From Prunus persica (taxonomy: Eukaryota > Streptophyta > Magnoliopsida > Rosales > Rosaceae), in assembly GCF_000346465.2 (NCBI RefSeq), contig NC_034012.1:3547488-3611487 (forward strand): 64,000 nt of DNA, in the 5' to 3' direction. Both the position numbers and the translations under genes were made by a program. Positions 1 through 13,229 of the stretch are shown here, piece by piece (the first letter of the stretch is position 1; each line of letters starts with the position of its first letter). The notes beneath the pieces are model-generated. The model was not told the origin of the DNA. It saw nothing but the letters and a program-made list of their open reading frames with translations, and searched no databases.

Positions 1-927
1 TTCTTCCTTGTGAGTTGTGAATGGATGAATATAATACATACGCTTTTGCTGTTATTGATGGAAAGTGATAGTGTTTCTATGTATCATCAGCTTGAACATC
101 ACTGTAAACTTCTTTTCAACCCAGTACACCAAACGCTCTGCTGATTGTCCACGCCTTCTGGAACAGATGAAAGTCAAAGTCTGCTCCGTGGATGAGCTTC
201 CTTCCTGTACCAAACTATCTGATGACCTTTTTGAAAAAGAAGATTAGTGGTGTAATGAGAGGGAAATTGATGAAGATATGAATATACCAGTACACTACAC
301 GAAGAAACAATATCGGACTTCATGGCTCATAATTAAGCAGATTATCAGCAGAGTGATAGTGGCAATAGAATGAATGAAGTATATGGACACAGTAAAGAAG
401 TAGGAGAAGATGAGTGGTATAATGGAAAAGTATGTGATGAAGCTATGAATTATGGTACATTACAGGAAGAAACATTATCGGATCTTATTGTTCAAAGTTC
501 AGCAGATGATCAGCAGGATTATACTGGCAATATAAGTAACGAAGCATATGGATGCAGTCAAGTAGTAGGAGAGGATTGTACAGAGCAATTTGGTTTTATT
601 GAATCGCCAGTGAGAACACCATCTTCAAATGTCACTACCTCATTTGACACAGAAGTAAGTAACTAAAGATATAGGTTTGTTTGGATCTTCTGATGACATG
701 GTGTTAAATTGGGCCGACCTGCAGGGGAACAATCGGCCGCTGTAGTTGCAGACAATGATCAGGTCCCCAGCAGAAGCTATCTCCGGCCTTGTGGAGCTGA
801 GGTAATAGATTTGACAACTCTAGCTCCCCTATGCAGAAGGGATTTATGTGGCAAGAAGAGTAGAGTTGCTACTGTTTATCCTCAGATAATTGACTTGACC
901 GAGTCAACCAATTTCATCCAACTATAG
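1..927 (+). CDS. 3' end of an unidentified gene, possibly decayed
   Basis: I do not recognise this gene. Open segments lie at about 91-247, 370-666 and 709-927, the last ending in a stop. The last segment holds two hydrophobic-acidic motifs, VIDLT and IIDLT, that resemble SUMO-interacting motifs (inference). The middle is an internal tandem duplication of about 167 bp: the copy at about 248-412 has a TAG just before it and a TGA at its end, while the copy at about 415-572 stays open. This suggests a low-complexity acidic region that is degenerating, or intronic sequence in the first copy. A possible 3' splice site (CAG) ends at 90. The 5' part of the gene lies outside the window, so exon structure and function are uncertain. 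Confidence 0.35.
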
Positions 928-1506
928 AATGTTGGACATGTATATCACAAACAAACAAACAAATTATGTAATCTATAGAGGAATTTATTGTCATCTTTGC
1001 CTGATGGCATATTGTAATCACAATATTAAGAGCATTTTGGTTCAAATCTTACAGTTTGATGAAATAAAGATTTTTTTTTTACCCACTTGCTACATTCCAT
1101 CCTGTTATTGTATATCGCATTTCCTCTGGTGTATTTATGCAGAGGAATTAATTTTTGAGAATGGAAGATGGTGCTGTGTTGCTAATTCTTTGTTGGCATA
1201 CTTTTTCTTCTGTGCAAACTAAAAGGAAAATCTGAACATGTAAAAAGTTATCAAGGAGAATTCAAGAGAGCAGCTCCAATATTTGGTCAAATTAACAAAT
1301 TTGGAGTAAATTTGTATCTTAAAAAAAAAAGACAATTAGAGAAACATCATATCTACCAAGCAAAGAAACTATAGCCGATTGTACAAATATATTCAATACT
1401 CGGTTCTCTGCACATTGTGAAAATTAGACGGCTCTAACTTGTTGCCGAAGAGACTGCACGCCTGGATGACGTTGTGATATTGTGGCCTCAACGGCCGCAC
1501 TTATGC

Positions 1507-1561
<55 letters not shown>

Positions 1562-1722
1562 GCGTCAATCAATTTTCACATTTAATTCTCATTCAAGTTT
1601 GGTTTTTGTCTTGTGGATTTTTCTCTGTTTGAACAATTTGGCTATTTTATGAGCTTGCAGGTGTTTTATAGGTCAGCCGTGGTATCAATAAGGGTTCTGG
1701 ACCATTGTGGACATTTTATCCT
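928..1722. other. Intergenic, with a (GA)n microsatellite
   Basis: No convincing coding sequence. It starts with the likely 3' UTR of the upstream gene. A pure AG dinucleotide run of about 50 bp occupies roughly 1508-1559. I see nothing else recognisable. Confidence 0.6.
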
Positions 1723-2195
1723 CCGTTTGGTTTATGGGAAAGGAGGCTTGGAAATGGGAATTCAATTGCTTTCCCATGTTTGGTAAGTCCAGACATGGGA
1801 AATGGTTGTCTGTCACATGAGAAAGTAGGGGGGAAAATGAAGCCCTCCTCTTAACTTAGGTTTTGTTTTTCCTCATCATGGGAAAGTTTAGGAAAATGAG
1901 CCAACATTCAATGTACAATTTTCATGACTATTTTGTCCCTATGAACAATTTATAATTACAACGTATCATTAAATGCATTTTTTTTTTATTTAATTTAATA
2001 TGAATATAATTGGAAAATTGTACAAAGTTTGTTTTCCATTCCTACTCAAAACAAACATGGGAAAGGAAACAAAGTGAAATCTCCCAGTTACTTTCCCAAC
2101 ATTACCAAACGTGGGAAATGAATCTTTCATTCCCATTCCTTGGGAAATGACATGGAAAATGATTTCCCCTCAAATCCATTCCGTAAACCAAACGG
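1723..2195. mobile_element. MITE-like element with 12-bp terminal inverted repeats
   Basis: The element begins CCGTTTGGTTTA and ends TAAACCAAACGG with one mismatch or less over 12 bp. The arms continue imperfectly inward through GGGAAA-rich blocks that recur on both strands (TTTCCCA/TGGGAAA). It is about 473 bp, non-coding and AT-rich in the middle. I could not find a clear target-site duplication, so the superfamily is unassigned. Confidence 0.6.
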
Positions 2196-3007
2196 GTCTG
2201 AAGGCATTTTGTTTCAGCGTCCCCAAAACCATCAAATTGATCTTCTTCTCTGGGCCACTTGCTGTCGCTCGCATATAACACAGTCCATGTTTGAGATTGT
2301 TACTTGTCAGTAACGAAGGTTCATTTTGGTAAGAACCTAAGAAGTAATTTTAGACCCAACTGAAATCCCAATGTTGTATGCTCTTTGAAAATGGTGCTGT
2401 AGATGTAATTACTTGTTAGCAAACGAAGGAATATATCATGAAACGCAATTAGTGTTCTGAAGGCTTTGGGAAGATGAATCGCAATTTAATTGGTGGATTA
2501 TAAAGATTAAAACTTGATGGGATTCACAACTTTTCAAGCCAATCTTCTAACCTATTCGTATAAAAATAACAATTTAATTTTGCCCTTCATATTAAAACAA
2601 CCTGAGATGCATTTCCCTGTTTATAGAAAATTCAGAGCACATACTAGGTTTCAGTATATATATATACGTTTGTCGTCCCCAGAAAAAGGTTTTGAAGTGG
2701 CAAAGAACACTGTGGTAGAATCTAGTGCGAACTGGATTTAATAATACCACATACATTTGTCAAAAGAAAATAATTTACTCAGATGAGTAGGAGCAATAAC
2801 TTAATCAAACTACTTCAAGATGCAAGCAAAACATTTTGTAGAAAGTAAACAGCTCATATCCATTGTACATCTTAAAATGTAAATTCGAAGAAAAGTCTAA
2901 AATCTGTAATTGTGAACCAGAAGTTAACCAGAAGTTACTCTGCATCTCAGCATAGAATGCTGTTGCAGTTAGAAAGCATCAAGTACTAGCAAAGAACAAT
3001 ATACACA
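2196..3007. other. Intergenic / 3' flank of eIF4E
   Basis: No coding sequence or known repeat recognised. The eIF4E 3' UTR, transcribed leftwards, should occupy the right part. Confidence 0.5.
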
Positions 3008-5524
3008 TCAGGCTACGTATTTATTTTTGGCACTTCTCTCTTGTCTCATTGCATCCTCCTGCAAAAACAAACCAGAGCAGGACATTATTAATGAGGCCCC
3101 TAACTTAACAAGAATTGAGTAAAACAACAAATAATGTACATAAGAAACAAAATCCTTACATGAAATATGAACCCTATAGTTTCATTGTAATCCAGAAACC
3201 CCTTCCACTGTTTCCCAATGCTCAGCTGCAGCAAGAAAGTGGATAAGAGACATCTTCGAAATTTTGTTATTATAATGAAACTCATTACTAAAAAAAAATG
3301 TTGATGAAATGTCACTGTGCCATGTTTTCAAAGCAAGTGCCTTGTCCCCACTCTTTGGTTTTTGGAGTAGGTAATAAGTTCACCTCAACCATTAAGTAAT
3401 GTACAAAATAGATTACAAAACCACTGGTCTTAGCAGCCAAGTGTCCGCTGAACCACTATGGGTGGCAACAGATTTGGGGAAAGGGAGAAAGAACAATTCA
3501 TCAACTTAATCAATTCTTCTTCTTCTTTTTTCCTTGCAACCAGGATCGCTAAAGCAACATAAACAAAATGCACAGCTAGAAATAAATAGCAAGTCTGTCC
3601 TCACGCTAAAACAACATAGATAAAAACTGTGATGCTGTGAAGTACTATCTAAGGAATACAAAACCTTTTGAAGGTTTCAAGTATATGCTTTGTCTTCATA
3701 CAATATATGATATACAGGGAGTCTAGCAGCAATTACCTGAGCAGCTTCATTTATTGCATTCTTCGTCCAAATAGATATCTTTTCTTGCCTATTTCTGACG
3801 TTGACAACTGCTCCACAAATTTCATCTCCATGATCAAACTGTTCTCCTATCATTCCTAGCAACTAGTACCAGCAGATACAGACAATTAGGACAGACAAAA
3901 ACATCAATCAACCTCGAATAACAATTGCGGTTTAGACCATACCGTATACAGCCAAGAAGTATCAGATTTCCCTTTAGGAAAAGTTACAGTCCACTTCCCT
4001 CCATTAGCACACACAGGATCCTCCCACTTTGGCTCAATTTTATATTTGAAACAATGGAAGTCCGTGCCAAGAGCCAACTTGCTTGGATGACGTATATTAT
4101 TGTAAATGCTGAATGCAAAAAAAAATTTATGCGCACATGTGAGAATCATTACCAGGAAAAAATTAACAGAGGTAGACAACAAGCACGGGCACTGGATACA
4201 GTTTATTCAAATAACAACTTTGGAATAAGTTTTCTCCTTATAGAAGGGCCCAAAGAAAGTGTTTACACGTTCAGCTCAGCAGCCCAAATCCCTCAACAGG
4301 AGAACACATCTAATGATGACCAAGTATTTTCGTCACACGGTAATATAACCATGATAGCATAATTAACAATGCATGGACCGAATGCATCCATACTGGTACA
4401 AATCAAAGCATCCCAAAGACCTAGGGAAGCTCCTTCTAGGAAGCAAATTCAATGAAAGATGATCTCATTATTATGAATTATGATAAATCCAAATCATGTA
4501 TAAACAGTGAACCTCTAAAATCCCATTTAAAATTAAAAGACTAGCAAGATTGGAAACCAAGGAAATAGGTACAACACCAGGTTGAATACAATACAAGACT
4601 TTCAGGGCTAATACTATGAATAGCTAATCCTGTCAGCATGCGTTGATGTAAGACGGACATATGCTTAAAATGCAAGATCGGCAAATATTATTCTAAATCA
4701 ATCAAAGAGCTAGAGAGACAAACAACCCAATTCCAAACAAACACCAACAAAATATTTATCTCAAACAGAACCAAGTTACAAGTTCACAAAAAGGATAATA
4801 AAAGAAGAGAAAAGGTTGCAGTTACTGAGAAACTGTAGGAACGAAAAATTTGGACTTTCACAGTAGAGAAAGCAAACCACTATAAACCGCAAAGCTGTGT
4901 CGCCTTAAACTTAAAGGTTTTAACATTGCCTTTTCCATAATTGTTTTCTACTCTCGTCAATTCAATAGTTTCCCATTTCTTAGTCACCAATCAACATGAA
5001 CCACGAAACGTGTCAAGTCCTTTCCTTTTCCAGAAATCCCTATTTCCCAAAAAAAAAAAATCCAACAAAAAGATAATCACAAGAGACCCCAAGTCACAAA
5101 CTACAACCAACACACACAAAACGGAAAAGATTAAATCTCGCCAACCAAACAAACTTAAATAAAGAAAACAAGAAATTAAGGAAGATTACAAAAATAAACA
5201 TAATGAAGCTAAAATTAAATTGAAATGAGACCTCCAGAACTCCTCGACGGTACTGAAGGTATAGATCGGGCGAATGGAACTCCCCCAATCCTCTTGCTTA
5301 GTCTTAGCGGACTTTGCTGCGGGGCTATCGAACCAGAAGGTCCATGAGTGCTCCAGAGCATGAGACTGTGGCGCTATTCCTTTCGATGGCTTCGACGCCG
5401 ATTCTTCGTCGCCCACGATCTCTCCTTCTTCGGGCTCATCGTCCTCTTCCCTTGGTTTAGGGTTCGTCTCGGTCTTGGCCTGATCTTCTGAAGCTGAAGT
5501 CTTGGGTGCGTCTTCGACCACCAT
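3008..5524 (-). CDS. eIF4E: Eukaryotic translation initiation factor 4E (cap-binding protein)
   Basis: This gene encodes the mRNA 5'-cap-binding subunit of the eIF4F complex; with eIF4G it recruits cytoplasmic mRNAs to ribosomes. Five exons read cleanly on the minus strand with GT-AG junctions: 5524-5232, 4108-3943, 3862-3737, 3225-3160 and 3058-3008. Together they give a 233-residue protein, the usual plant length. Exon 1 has the acidic, lysine-rich variable N-terminus and then the conserved block [14 protein letters not shown] with a cap-stacking tryptophan. Exon 2 carries [15 protein letters not shown], another cap-contact region. Exon 3 carries [18 protein letters not shown], exon 4 [14 protein letters not shown], and the protein ends KNKYVA. 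The ATG context is CCACCATG. In crops this family is a well-known recessive resistance locus against potyviruses; no disabling change is visible here. The isoform is eIF4E, not eIF(iso)4E, judging by the long N-terminus. Confidence 0.97.
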
Positions 5525-5669
5525 TTTTAGGGCTTGCTTGGATTGGCTCTTTTTCTTGCTCGCTTTTCTTTCTTGGCGTTTCGTTTTGTGTTTTCTCAGT
5601 AAAGGACTTGCGTTTCGATGGCTCGGTAACTCTCCTATCTTATTTACAGAGCAGCGTTCAGGCGTCGTG

Positions 5670-5725
5670 TTTCGCCACGTGCTTTAATTTCTAACAGATG
5701 ACACGTGTTAAACCATCACGTCATC
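5670..5725. promoter_or_regulatory. Cluster of three ACGT-core boxes upstream of eIF4E
   Basis: CACGTG occurs at 5676-5681 and 5702-5707, and CACGTCA at 5717-5723, about 150-200 bp upstream of the eIF4E start codon. Such G-box and ABRE-like cores bind bZIP or bHLH factors in plants. Their function here is inferred only from motif and position. Confidence 0.4.
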
Positions 5726-6628
5726 AGTAGCTCAGGTTGTGGGCTTTGGGCCCACAGCTCAAATCCAAAATTAAGTAAAGTCCAAAACGGCCCAAACTTC
5801 TCAGGAGAATGGGCTACATAAATGTATTCATGTGAACATTTTTTTCCTTCATATTTTATATCTATTTATATTTTTATAAATTTTTTATAGGTAATTCGTT
5901 ATTCTTTTTTGTAAAGCTAATTGGTTCTATATAGTCTCTATTACGGTACATTTTCTTCGAGAGGAGAGAGATTTCTCACACACACATTACCGTGCCATGG
6001 GAATTTCTCATACACACACTATTCTCGAGTTTGATTATGTTTTATTTCAACTCGACAATGTGTCAAACAATTGTGAACATGTGGGGGCATGGAATGGATA
6101 GCCCGTTCTAATACCATATTAGAATGTGAGCAAGATCTTGTAAGGTAAATTGCTAATGGATGAGGATGGTCAAGATCTTTTAAGCTCATAAGCTAAGCTT
6201 TCATCTTTCGATGTAGAATACTTTCGAACATACATAGCATGTGTACATTAATGGTTTCTAGTATATAAAAAGATACACGATAATTCATCACTTAGAACAA
6301 CCACACATTTCATATTTCCTTTCATACAAAGGATTATACACAATATACAAAATAGGGATCGAGCCAGTGTTTGAAACATTGGCAATGTACTATAATCAAA
6401 TACTCCACACATAACATACCATCTGTCTGTGACATAGATTGATATGTTTTTATTGAAGCTATAGCGTTGATGTCATATATACAAAAAGAACGCTAAGCAC
6501 ATGCTGCCGTGCATTATATGCACAACTTTTTTCCCACACCATGCAGTGATATATTTTTACACAATATCTTATATGTATATGACTTGATCATATGGATCGA
6601 TCGATCGGCCATATATTAATCAAGGGTT
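5726..6628. other. Intergenic spacer between eIF4E and the dioxygenase
   Basis: AT-rich, with no coding sequence. A phrase near 6100-6125 (ATACCATATTAGAATGT) resembles one at about 9452-9470, suggesting two remnants of the same old repeat. The left end is the eIF4E promoter; the right end is the dioxygenase 3' flank. Confidence 0.4.
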
Positions 6629-8438
6629 TTAGATTTTCATTTGATCCAAGTATGACTTTCCATCAAGCTTATAGCGGGAGAAGAAATCATTGACGTACTT
6701 CTCCATCCCAACCGTTTTGAAGAGTGGTGGGTTTTGTGGGGTTATCAAGCTTCTCGCAGGCCCAATCTCTGCCTCAAACTTAGGATTTATGAACATTGCA
6801 ACTGACAACCTTTCCTTCTCTGAATTCACCATTGCCCTGTGCTCAATGCTGTGGTATACTCCATTGCTCAGAATCTACAAACACTTACACACCTTCAATA
6901 CATAAAGTATAGTAATAAATTAATCTTTATTATTATTATTTTTCATACTATAGTGTGATTTACGCATATAATTTATAAAACATGAGGATGTAAGGGATTT
7001 GTAACTCGGGTGACTATAAAAACAATTCTCCCTCTTGTGTTTGAATCCCACTTCCAAGAGAGAGAGGACTTGTGCCCAAATGCACTTTAAGTATTAGTTG
7101 GGGTTTCTACAAACTTTGACTATAGAGACGTTCAATGTACCACCTTTGCTTTAGTTATTTTCCTCTTTAATTAATTATTTTGGTCTATCGATCGGTAGAA
7201 GAAAGAAGGATGAAGAAGATAAGAATACGACAAACCTCAAAGCTGTCCCCTACATTCACAACAAAGGCATCTTTTTGGAAGTTGACAGGCATCCAAACCC
7301 CATCTTTTTTGATTTGGAGACCATCAACTCCATTAAGCTGGTTGAGGATAGTGATCCCAGTTGCATCTGAGTGAGGCGAGAGCCCTATCACCTGCTCTGG
7401 TTGTGGGCATGGAGGATAGTATGTCATCCTCACTGACCTCATCCCATCGTCAAACATCTCCTCCATCTCTCTCATCTCTATCTTCAGAGCCTTCCCCATA
7501 AACCCAAGAAGTCTCATGGCCAGCTGATCCACTTGCAGCAAGTATGAATCCAAGGTATTCCTAGCACATGCCATTAAAAAAGTCAACTCAAAGAATCAAA
7601 AGTTTAAGTGCATGTGCACTTGATGCATACACATGGAGATATAAATTCTTGCATACAACAGTTGTATATAACTTTTCTCGGATATCTGAGCGTTTGAATG
7701 TGAGAGAACACGATTGTATATATACGAGATCTTTTAGAGTGTGTGAGAGAGAGTACCTGAGGGATGAAGGGAGCTCTGGGAAGAGATAAGGCTTTCTTCG
7801 ATGAATAGGGTTGGTTATCATGTAGACCCTGTCACCCCAGTCAAGCTTTTGGTCTTTGGTGTTGACTACGGATCCATAGCCTTCAACTTCACCTGGCCTG
7901 ATCTTATATTTCATTTTCTCTTCCAAGGGAAGCTTAAAGAATTCTTCAATCTCCTGCTTCAGCTTCTCCAACAGCGTAGGGCTAACTCCATGGTTCACCA
8001 ACTGTAGAAAACAAATACAACATGCAAGATTGATTATTATATATATTTCACTCCAACTCTACTGCCATTAATGAGATAAATAAATATATTATATATACGA
8101 AATATATAAGAATTAAAGTGTATACCAGGGTCTAAGAAATTTGAGATATTTCGAATACAGACCTCAAAGATGCCCCAGTCTTTGCAAGTTGAGTGCAGTT
8201 TTTCCAGTTGATCTGCAAAGTCTGAGGCTTCTGCCTTAACTAATTTGGTCATGTCAATGGAGGGGATGGATGGGAAGGTGCCCTTATGACCATCAAAGAG
8301 AGACGAGGCTGGTTCTCGTTCCACGGTACGAACATAACATTCTGGGACTGAAGTGAGGGGCTGTTTGGTGATTTCCAGGACGCTCAAGAGTGAATTGGAG
8401 TTCTCAAAGCCTGCTGGTAGCTGCGATATTGATGCCAT
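6629..8438 (-). CDS. 2-oxoglutarate/Fe(II)-dependent dioxygenase, SRG1-like
   Basis: Soluble non-haem iron oxygenase of the plant DOXC group that couples 2-oxoglutarate decarboxylation to oxidation of a small molecule, often a specialised metabolite or hormone. The substrate cannot be read from sequence. Four exons, 8438-8163, 8001-7757, 7560-7236 and 6874-6629, join in phase with GT-AG junctions to give 363 residues, the usual length. The N-terminal DIOX_N part includes PSIDMTKL and the LVNHGV motif. The iron ligands are His237 and Asp239 (HSDATG) and His294 (SIEHRAM). The 2-oxoglutarate-binding RxS is Arg304-Ser306 (ERLS). YYPPCPQPE precedes the first His, as in SRG1, flavonol synthase and codeine demethylase-like enzymes. 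All catalytic residues are present, so it looks functional. Confidence 0.93.
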
Positions 8439-11400
8439 TTCTTATTTCTTATATGATTAGTGATAGCTCTAGTGTAAATTTATGGCTACCTGTGCACTAT
8501 GTTTATATAGGCAGAAAATGGATGGCAAAACCGTAAATATACTAGGTTTAGGCTCATTTTTCTATCTGCAGATTTTCAGGCAGACATGTGAATTTACATC
8601 TCCTCTAGTTTCATGCATGTTGCTGTTGTACTCCTGTCCTGCTACACAAAGCAGTACTAGAATATAGTAATTATATGGAGATCAATTGACAAAATATTTG
8701 TAATACAAAATTACAGTAATATTTCTCTCTACAACTTTAACTTAAGTTTGTGATTAATTAACACCTTTATATTGAAACCCTAGAAAAGTTACGAGATATA
8801 TATATGTCAAAATAGAAGTATCTAGAAGGAAGATATGTAAAGTGTAGTGACATTAAAACTTCAAAGATTGAAAGTGAGAGGATATGCATTTGATGAGTAA
8901 TTTTTTAGGAAGGAATAATGCACTTTGTTTCTTCTAAAAAAATAAAAGCATATGTTCATGAATCCATTGATGAACTCAAGTATTCAACCACCCAGATGAG
9001 ATAATATATCCATTAAGGATTTTAAGAGATCGATCCAATTAATGTCAAATTTTGTTATGAAAAAAAAGAGTACAAGAGTTCGCTTTTGTTTTTGTCAAAT
9101 TTAGACCCAAAAATAGTACAGAAATGGTTGGAAAGGTTATTTTGAGTGCATTTCCAGTATCCCATAAAATTCGTGGGTGCAAAATTGATTTCAGAGCTTC
9201 GTAAAAATTTGATGAATGCGTTAAAATTGCAGGGAACAATCCTTTTAGATATATAGATGACTTTTGACCAAATTGGCATACATGTTTCAGCAGTTACTCT
9301 AGTCTAGCAACACTCATGAATCATGAAACCAAACTGTATTATCATCAGTCGACTGCTAGCCCTCCCTTATCTCTTTGCAATATAATCTAGGAAAACAAAT
9401 TTGTACACGGAAGGGATGGACCGTTGTGTCTTCCATGTGGAGGTAGCTTCGATACTATATTAGAATGTTAGCACCCAACTCGAAATCAAGTGACAACGGA
9501 TAGAGAGCCCCGAGATATTTTAAACACTATTATTACAACTCAGAACACCTCGAAAAAGATTGCATACATCTAATAAAATCAATGAGAATAATTTTTCTTA
9601 GGTGTACATGTCAGGTTTTAACTCGACTGTTCTTCTACTGATCAACACTATCTATGATATGTGTCAGTAACAATTATATGCACAATTTTCTACATTTAAA
9701 AACAAGTTTTGAGGTTGCGTAATGGATCCTAATGGATGTTTCTTTCAATCAGAACTGACGGAATGAATTGTTTAATCTGCTGGATAATAAAAACGTGCTT
9801 AATGATCCATTTTTTTCCTATAAAAGCTGATACCTGTAATTTGACTCTTGATCTCTCATGTAATAGTTTACGGCAAACTGTTTACACGTTGTCTGACTAT
9901 GAGTACCAATCGAATGTTAATTCATTGTTTAGTATTTTAAGAGCACGTTTCTGATTAAGACAAGCTAATCATGAATTGATTGGGCGGACATGTTCAATTC
10001 ACTTAAATAATGGGAACGATCGTCAGCAGTGATGGAAAATTTTCACCCAGTCATCTTGATATGCATGCATACATACACATACCATGCATGCATGCTAATA
10101 AGGATGATGGTTGAGTGACATACATGTTTCATTAACTCCTGGAAAGTAATTATAATGGTTGTTAGTCAAGGCATTAGTCATAACCGACAATAATATAGAA
10201 CTGATGATCAAAGTTACTACATAAAGTAAACAAAGAAAATCCAATTAGAAGTGGTAAATCTCTTAAAACAGTTTGAACTGATTGAAGGGCCGTGTAATGG
10301 AATCTAAATCTACACGTGCTTTGACTAATTTGTGTTGATACAAACCATATTAATGGTGGTAATGATGATCTGATATATCTTCACGGCAGGCTAACTAATA
10401 ACCCACTAATTGATTAACTATAGCAGGACTTGTTCAAAATTCGTACGCATGACAGAAAAATTTCTGTTGGTTTTGACATATTATACGACAAAAGATTTAA
10501 GTATTCTACAAGGGTAGAGTAGAGGAGGCCTTAGGCATAACCAGGAAAGGCGACCGCCTAGAACCTCCGAAACATACACTTGAAAGATTACACTATGATA
10601 CGATATCAAAGTCTATCTAAAGAAGTTACATCATAAGTTATGATTTGAATTCAACCATTGAATTCATATTAATTTCATTACATTCAAGGTCAGGGCACTA
10701 CTATATTGTGGGCGATAGCCACTTTTATAAGCCTGTTCCTTTTGGATAGCCCCAAGGGGTACATGTATAGAGTATTTGCTGGTGGACAAATCTTTTTTTT
10801 TATTTTTATATAGTATAAGTGATAGTCTAAACTAAAAGGGATGTGGATTTTTCACACAGACAACTATAATGCTGTGGAAATTTGAACCTGAAACTTCTGA
10901 TTTGTAAATCAATATCTTTTTTTCACTGGACAAATTTAAACGATAAGAGGATATGGATGTACTGTGAGGTTAATTAATTATTTGAATTGACTAAAGTAAT
11001 TAAAGCTGATGCAATTCTGAACTAACCTCATTCAAAGCATTTTTGACTTAGTATACGAATTCTTACTATATGCATGTATCGTAGAACTGGTCAAACCATG
11101 TGGAGGATTTGAAATGTCATTGGCAGAAAACACAAAAACAAAACAAAAATCTTGATCACAGAGATCATATATGTATGAAAATCTTGGACTTGAACGGTCA
11201 AATGGTGGTGGGAGTGTGAGATCATAGTATAACCATTGGGTTAAAAGATTCAGATTCAGGCCAAATAAAAGATATTGTTGGATACCACTTGTGGTTTAAT
11301 ATGGAAGATTAAATGAGATAATACATTTGAATAAGAATTATATTCCAATTTGACTAGCTTCATGATGAGATAATGCATCTCTAAATTTTATATTTATAAT

Positions 11401-12147
11401 TTTTCTTAATATTTTACTTATTGACGAAAGCAGTGTATCTGTCATTTACACGTGATTCGATACCCTTCTTGTTACGTTAGAGTAGTTTAATATCGCATTG
11501 ACAAAAAGTAAATTTGCAAGTGGCATGATTAGGCCCTTCAACTTAGTAATAGTAAAACTTGGCAGCTAGCCTTCGAAATATGATCAATTCAATGTTTAGA
11601 GGCATGAAAAGGGCATATTAGACGATGAGAAAAAAGTGGTGGACGTGCCTCAACTTCATTTGGGCTTGATATTTATTTAGGTCAAGTCCTTACAATAACC
11701 AAACAACGGCAGAAATTCAAGATTAAGACTTTGAAGCGCAAGCGCAACAGTCAAACCCCACTTTCTGAAAAGAAAATCATATAAAGCTTAGCAGCACTCG
11801 GAGCATTGGTTCTTTTGGATAGGAATGGAGAGGAAGGATTAGGCTACAGTATTATTCTAGCTATTTCAAACCCCACAAGAAAAACAAAAGAAAACTGAAA
11901 GTTATATATATATAAGAAAAAGAAAAAGAGAAAGAAAACAAGATTGGACCATCTAACTTGGGCGTTCAAAACTTCATTGATTAAGAAAAGGCGATGCATG
12001 GAATTTACAAGACAGCAGCCCAACAGATAAGTCACATGACCGCAGCTTAGCCAGAAACCTAAAAGCCCATAAGTGAGCATGTATATGTGGTTAGGCCCTG
12101 CGCATATATAGCCTAGCCAATCCTTTGACTCAAGTCCAATGACTTAA
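8439..12147. other. Long intergenic region with degenerate repeats
   Basis: About 3.7 kb without a supportable gene. The left end is the dioxygenase promoter. Short repeat remnants are visible: about 9450-9560 is a degraded repeat-like stretch with a phrase shared with 6100-6125, and about 10795-10925 resembles a tRNA-derived SINE fragment. I see nothing else. Confidence 0.4.
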
Positions 12148-13229
12148 GGCCTGTTTTTGAAATGGTTAAAAGCATTTTTTTACAACTAAAAGTGGTTCTG
12201 ACATCGTTTAGCATTAAAGTTCATAAAGCATTTTTAAGTCATAAAAGCGCTTTCTAAAAAAACACTCCCAAATAATTTTCCAAAAAACACTCAAAAAATT
12301 TATAATAAAAGCACTTATAAACAAAACTATTTCCTTAAAAAAAAGGTTTAAATGTTGAAATGGTCCCTGTGTTTTACCTTATCGGCCAATTTAGCCATTG
12401 TGTTATTAATTTGGCCAATTTAGTCCCTGTGTTTGTATCTGTTAACAAATTTGATCATTTCGGTCAAAATTATGTTAAAACCTAAAAAAAGAACATTTAA
12501 AATTAATTTAAAATTTTGTAATTAATTATAAAGATTTAAACTCAAATAATAATAATGCTAAAATGATTAAAACCCACACAACCTCAACCTCCAATGGTCT
12601 CGATTCCTGTAGGAAAAAAAAAAGGTTTCTTAGTAGAATTGATGCCTACTCTTTTCTTGCTGCAAATTTTCTTGTATCTTATGTTTAAGATTTTCTCATA
12701 CTCTACCCTTCATCTCTCTCTCTCCTCTCTAATCCATTGGTCTGAATGTCGTCGACTTTTGCTACAGCCAAGATGATCAATTGGCAATAGAGCCGTCAAG
12801 CTTACAGTGACCGGCTATGATGATCTTCATGATTTGTCAGAGAGAGAGAGACAGAGAGAGAGTTGTTGTAGTTTAGGTGGGTTGGAATGGTGGTGAGGGT
12901 GGCTATTTTGGGGTTGGAGTGGTGATGGTGAGGGTGAGGGTGGCTGGGTTTGGGAGGTGGTTGAGGTGTGTGCGCGAAATTGGGAAAGGTGAAATTTAAA
13001 AGAAATATATTCCATTTTCAGTTTGAATTTAAAATTTTATAATCAATTACAGTTTTTTTTTTATAATTAATTTTATATTTTTAAAGAAATGGATCACATT
13101 GACTAACATATACAAACACAAGGACCAAATTGGCCAAATTGATAACACAAAGACTAAATTGGCCTATAAGATAAAACACAGGGACCATTTTAACATTTAA
13201 GCCTAAAAAAAAAGTCTCAAACGAGCCCC
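12148..13229. mobile_element. Old MITE split by a younger insertion
   Basis: The flanks 12148-12344 and 13204-13229 together match the element at 57581-57775. Both share a CATCGTTT block, a GTCATA block, ATAATAAAAGC, CTTATAA and a terminal block reading roughly GTCYCAAAC. The order is collinear and interrupted only by the 859-bp element at 12345-13203. Outer ends read GGCCTGTTT and AAACGAGCCC, a loose inverted repeat. Confidence 0.55.
12345..13203. mobile_element. Mutator-type non-autonomous element with ~120-bp inverted repeats
   Basis: The ends read GGTTTAAATGTT and AACATTTAAGCC. The left and right arms stay complementary, with scattered mismatches, for about 120 bp, including TGGTCCCTGTGTTTTA and its complement. 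The element is flanked on each side by TAAAAAAAA (12336-12344 and 13204-13212), a 9-bp target duplication typical of Mutator-like elements, although it is low in complexity. The 600-bp interior has CT-rich and GGTGA-rich stretches and no transposase. Confidence 0.7.

Noticed and set aside
12827..13015. Pro/Ser/His-rich open frame
   Set aside because: It lies inside the Mutator-type element and comes from a simple GGTGA/GGTGG-rich repeat.
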